Origin: Labilibaculum sp.
GTDB taxonomy: Bacteria > Bacteroidota > Bacteroidia > Bacteroidales > Marinifilaceae
Assembly (NCBI GenBank): GCA_016342745.1
Contig: JAEINT010000004.1
Location: 62,001-126,000 of the forward strand
Direction of reading: 5' to 3'
DNA length: 64,000 bases
Shown: positions 62,519 to 64,000 of the stretch, one piece after another
Layout: every line of letters starts with the position of its first letter
Numbering within the stretch: the first letter of the stretch is position 1
The notes under the pieces: generated by a model
Told to the model about the DNA's origin: nothing
Database searches by the model: none
The model's input: only the letters and a program-made list of their open reading frames with translations
Translations under genes and position numbers: made by a program

Positions 62519-64000
62519 TTAATTGTATCCTTGATTTTGAGGAAGAAGATTTGGATTACGATCTAATTCGTCTTGAGGTAAGGCTAATAAATATTTGGTA
62601 TCGTTAAAATTATCGTGTGGTTCTAACGAATTAGTACCTTTGAAAACTTTGTCTCCCAGTTTTCTACGGCTAATATCCCACCATCGTTTAAATTCAAAAG
62701 AAAGTTCTAATCTTCTTTCTTCCAAAACCATATCACGAAATTCATCTTTCGATAATCCAGATGCAACATTCTCAGGGAAATCATTCATTGTGCCGGCCGC
62801 ATTACGAGCTCGTTCCCTAATTAAATCTACATAACCTTCCAGTTCAGCATTTGGTCCTGTAACTTCGTTCCCTGCTTCGGCAGCCATAAGCAACACATCT
62901 GCATAACGATAAACTGCGTAGTTAATATCTGATTGTGAATTTGCGAAACCTGCATTGCCTGGAAACCTGTTATATTTATCAATATGAGGTCTTTTTTCAG
63001 TTGGGAATTCAGAATAGTGTTTTAACTCTCCGTTAAAATACTGGTGAGTCAGAAAAGCTACACTTTTTCTGTAATCACGATCGTCCCAGTCATTATATAC
63101 TGCCATTGAAGGAACTGCAGCCCCCCAGCCAGGAATATCAGAATTTTGAGTTCCGGTAAGGGTTGTAATGTAATCAACACCAATACCTCCTGATCCACCT
63201 TTTGCTTGCCCAAGAAAATCAATGGTAAACAAATGCTCTTTCATACCATCATGTTTGCTGGCATCAAATAAATCCTGATAGTCAGCTTCCAAATCAATAT
63301 CGCTAGCCGCGGCGTTGTCAATCACCCATTTTGCGTTTGCGTATGCGTCGCTCCAGTTTTCTAATGTTAAATGAACATCGGCCAACATTGCATAGGCAGA
63401 TGCTCTTTTAGCTCTGCTTGATGAGTTTTGGGTCATTGGTAAATTCGCCTTAGCAAATTCAAGGTCGGCTACAATGTTTGCATAAACGTCTTCTTTCGAA
63501 GTTTTTGAAATTTCAAATAAGGACTCGGGATCGGAAACAGCTTCTCCAATATATGGAATATCGCCGAATAAACGAACTAAGTTAAAATAGGCAAAAGATC
63601 TGATAAATCTTGCTTCTGCAATTAGCTCGTTTACAGTAGTTTCGTCGAGTTCTCCGGCTAAGCCTTCAGCACCTGCAATGGCACTGTTGGCAGCACTGAT
63701 AATTTGATAGGATCGTGGCCAAAAAACGCTGGTCATACCACTATAAGCATCGCTGGTAAAATCATTAATCTGTACCCTGCGTGAAGGAGTTGCTCGGTTA
63801 CCAATATCAACCATATCGCTTCGCAACATAATGGTTAAAGAAAACTTCCTTCCCCAGTATGTTTCAGCAGCCATGTGTCCATAAGCGCCAAAAATTCCAG
63901 CTTCAACATCTTTTTTTGTTTTAAAAAAACTTTCAGGAGCTAATAAATAGGGTTCTTCTTTTAAATCGGTACAAGCAAAAAGGCCTGCAAACAATAATAA
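62519..64000 (-). CDS. SusD/RagB-family outer-membrane lipoprotein (5' end beyond the window)
   Basis: About 493 residues are present. The frame runs off the window through the signal peptide (LLLFAGLFACTDLKEEPYLLAP, with the lipidation Cys). Features of the family are the N-terminal FFKTKKDVEAGIFGAYGHM, a TPR-like region (AEARFIRSFAYFNLVRLFGDIPYI), YAMLADVHLTLENWSDAYANAKWVID and the C-terminal RNPNLLPQNQGYN. SusD caps the SusC TonB-dependent porter and binds oligosaccharide. The susC gene is expected immediately to the right, outside the window. Confidence 0.96.
   Translation of the reverse strand, partial: LLLFAGLFACTDLKEEPYLLAPESFFKTKKDVEAGIFGAYGHMAAETYWGRKFSLTIMLRSDMVDIGNRATPSRRVQINDFTSDAYSGMTSVFWPRSYQIISAANSAIAGAEGLAGELDETTVNELIAEARFIRSFAYFNLVRLFGDIPYIGEAVSDPESLFEISKTSKEDVYANIVADLEFAKANLPMTQNSSSRAKRASAYAMLADVHLTLENWSDAYANAKWVIDNAAASDIDLEADYQDLFDASKHDGMKEHLFTIDFLGQAKGGSGGIGVDYITTLTGTQNSDIPGWGAAVPSMAVYNDWDDRDYRKSVAFLTHQYFNGELKHYSEFPTEKRPHIDKYNRFPGNAGFANSQSDINYAVYRYADVLLMAAEAGNEVTGPNAELEGYVDLIRERARNAAGTMNDFPENVASGLSKDEFRDMVLEERRLELSFEFKRWWDISRRKLGDKVFKGTNSLEPHDNFNDTKYLLALPQDELDRNPNLLPQNQGYN

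Noticed and set aside
1-64000. CRISPR array, tRNA, rRNA, prophage or transposase genes
   Set aside because: None of the corresponding repeats, cloverleaf patterns or protein families were visible on either strand.

Overview
The window is AT-rich bacterial chromosome. It looks like a Bacteroidota genome, probably a marine member of the Marinilabiliales/Marinifilaceae type; the family level is inference. Evidence: a SusD-type lipoprotein heading a polysaccharide utilisation locus (PUL), many lipobox lipoproteins, weak or absent Shine-Dalgarno sequences, a TTTG-N21-TAnnTTTG promoter in front of pyrB, and family content such as LptD next to a RidA protein, single-gene MlaD, YigZ and DUF4861. I saw no tRNA, rRNA, CRISPR, insertion sequence or prophage.

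Region 1 (1-19.5 kb) is housekeeping. It holds a truncated PQQ-propeller protein, a LolA-like secreted protein, an EEP-family hydrolase, a papain-type protease, RidA, a PabA/TrpG amidotransferase, LptD, a peptidoglycan amidase and an MlaD protein that share a C-terminal domain, dnaA, an EamA transporter, YigZ, pyrB-pyrI behind an attenuator-like leader, a hypothetical gene, and a flavin disulfide-reductase homologue that lacks the redox cysteines.

Region 2 (19.6-31.4 kb, almost all minus strand) is accessory envelope material: a lipoprotein hydrolase, a small protein with an internal duplication, a K+-channel-like protein with a secreted N-terminal half, an FKBP lipoprotein, an ECF sigma factor with a membrane partner, and a run of small membrane or secreted proteins including a GIDE-like protein. 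Two copies of a TAGGCTTGC-type motif precede the sigma gene and one of the later genes.

Region 3 (31.7-38 kb) holds a four-gene unit (TetR, GNAT, RsgA, GNAT) with a palindromic operator, a COG0731-type radical SAM protein and a GH20 hexosaminidase lipoprotein.

Region 4 (38.6-45.8 kb) is a uronate catabolic operon: kduI, kduD, a DUF4861 lipoprotein, a KDG kinase gene, a KDPG aldolase gene and a hexuronate-type MFS transporter. A divergent LacI regulator shares the promoter region, which carries two nearly identical operator-like sites. The kinase gene is cut off at its 3' end exactly where a 73-bp imperfect hairpin lies.

Region 5 (46.3-64 kb) is the distal part of a PUL, read on the minus strand from right to left: SusD (5' end outside the window), GH88, a serine hydrolase, GH78 (broken by one in-frame TGA), an unusual 988-residue clan-A-like glycosidase, two GH3 enzymes, GH30 and an esterase. 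Together with region 4 the logic is release of an unsaturated uronic acid by GH88, then KduI, KduD, the kinase and KdgA to pyruvate and glyceraldehyde-3-phosphate, plus removal of rhamnose and beta-linked glucose. A glucose/glucuronate/rhamnose polymer (sphingan- or ulvan-like) is a reasonable but unproven substrate. Two steps of this scheme, GH78 and the kinase, look damaged.
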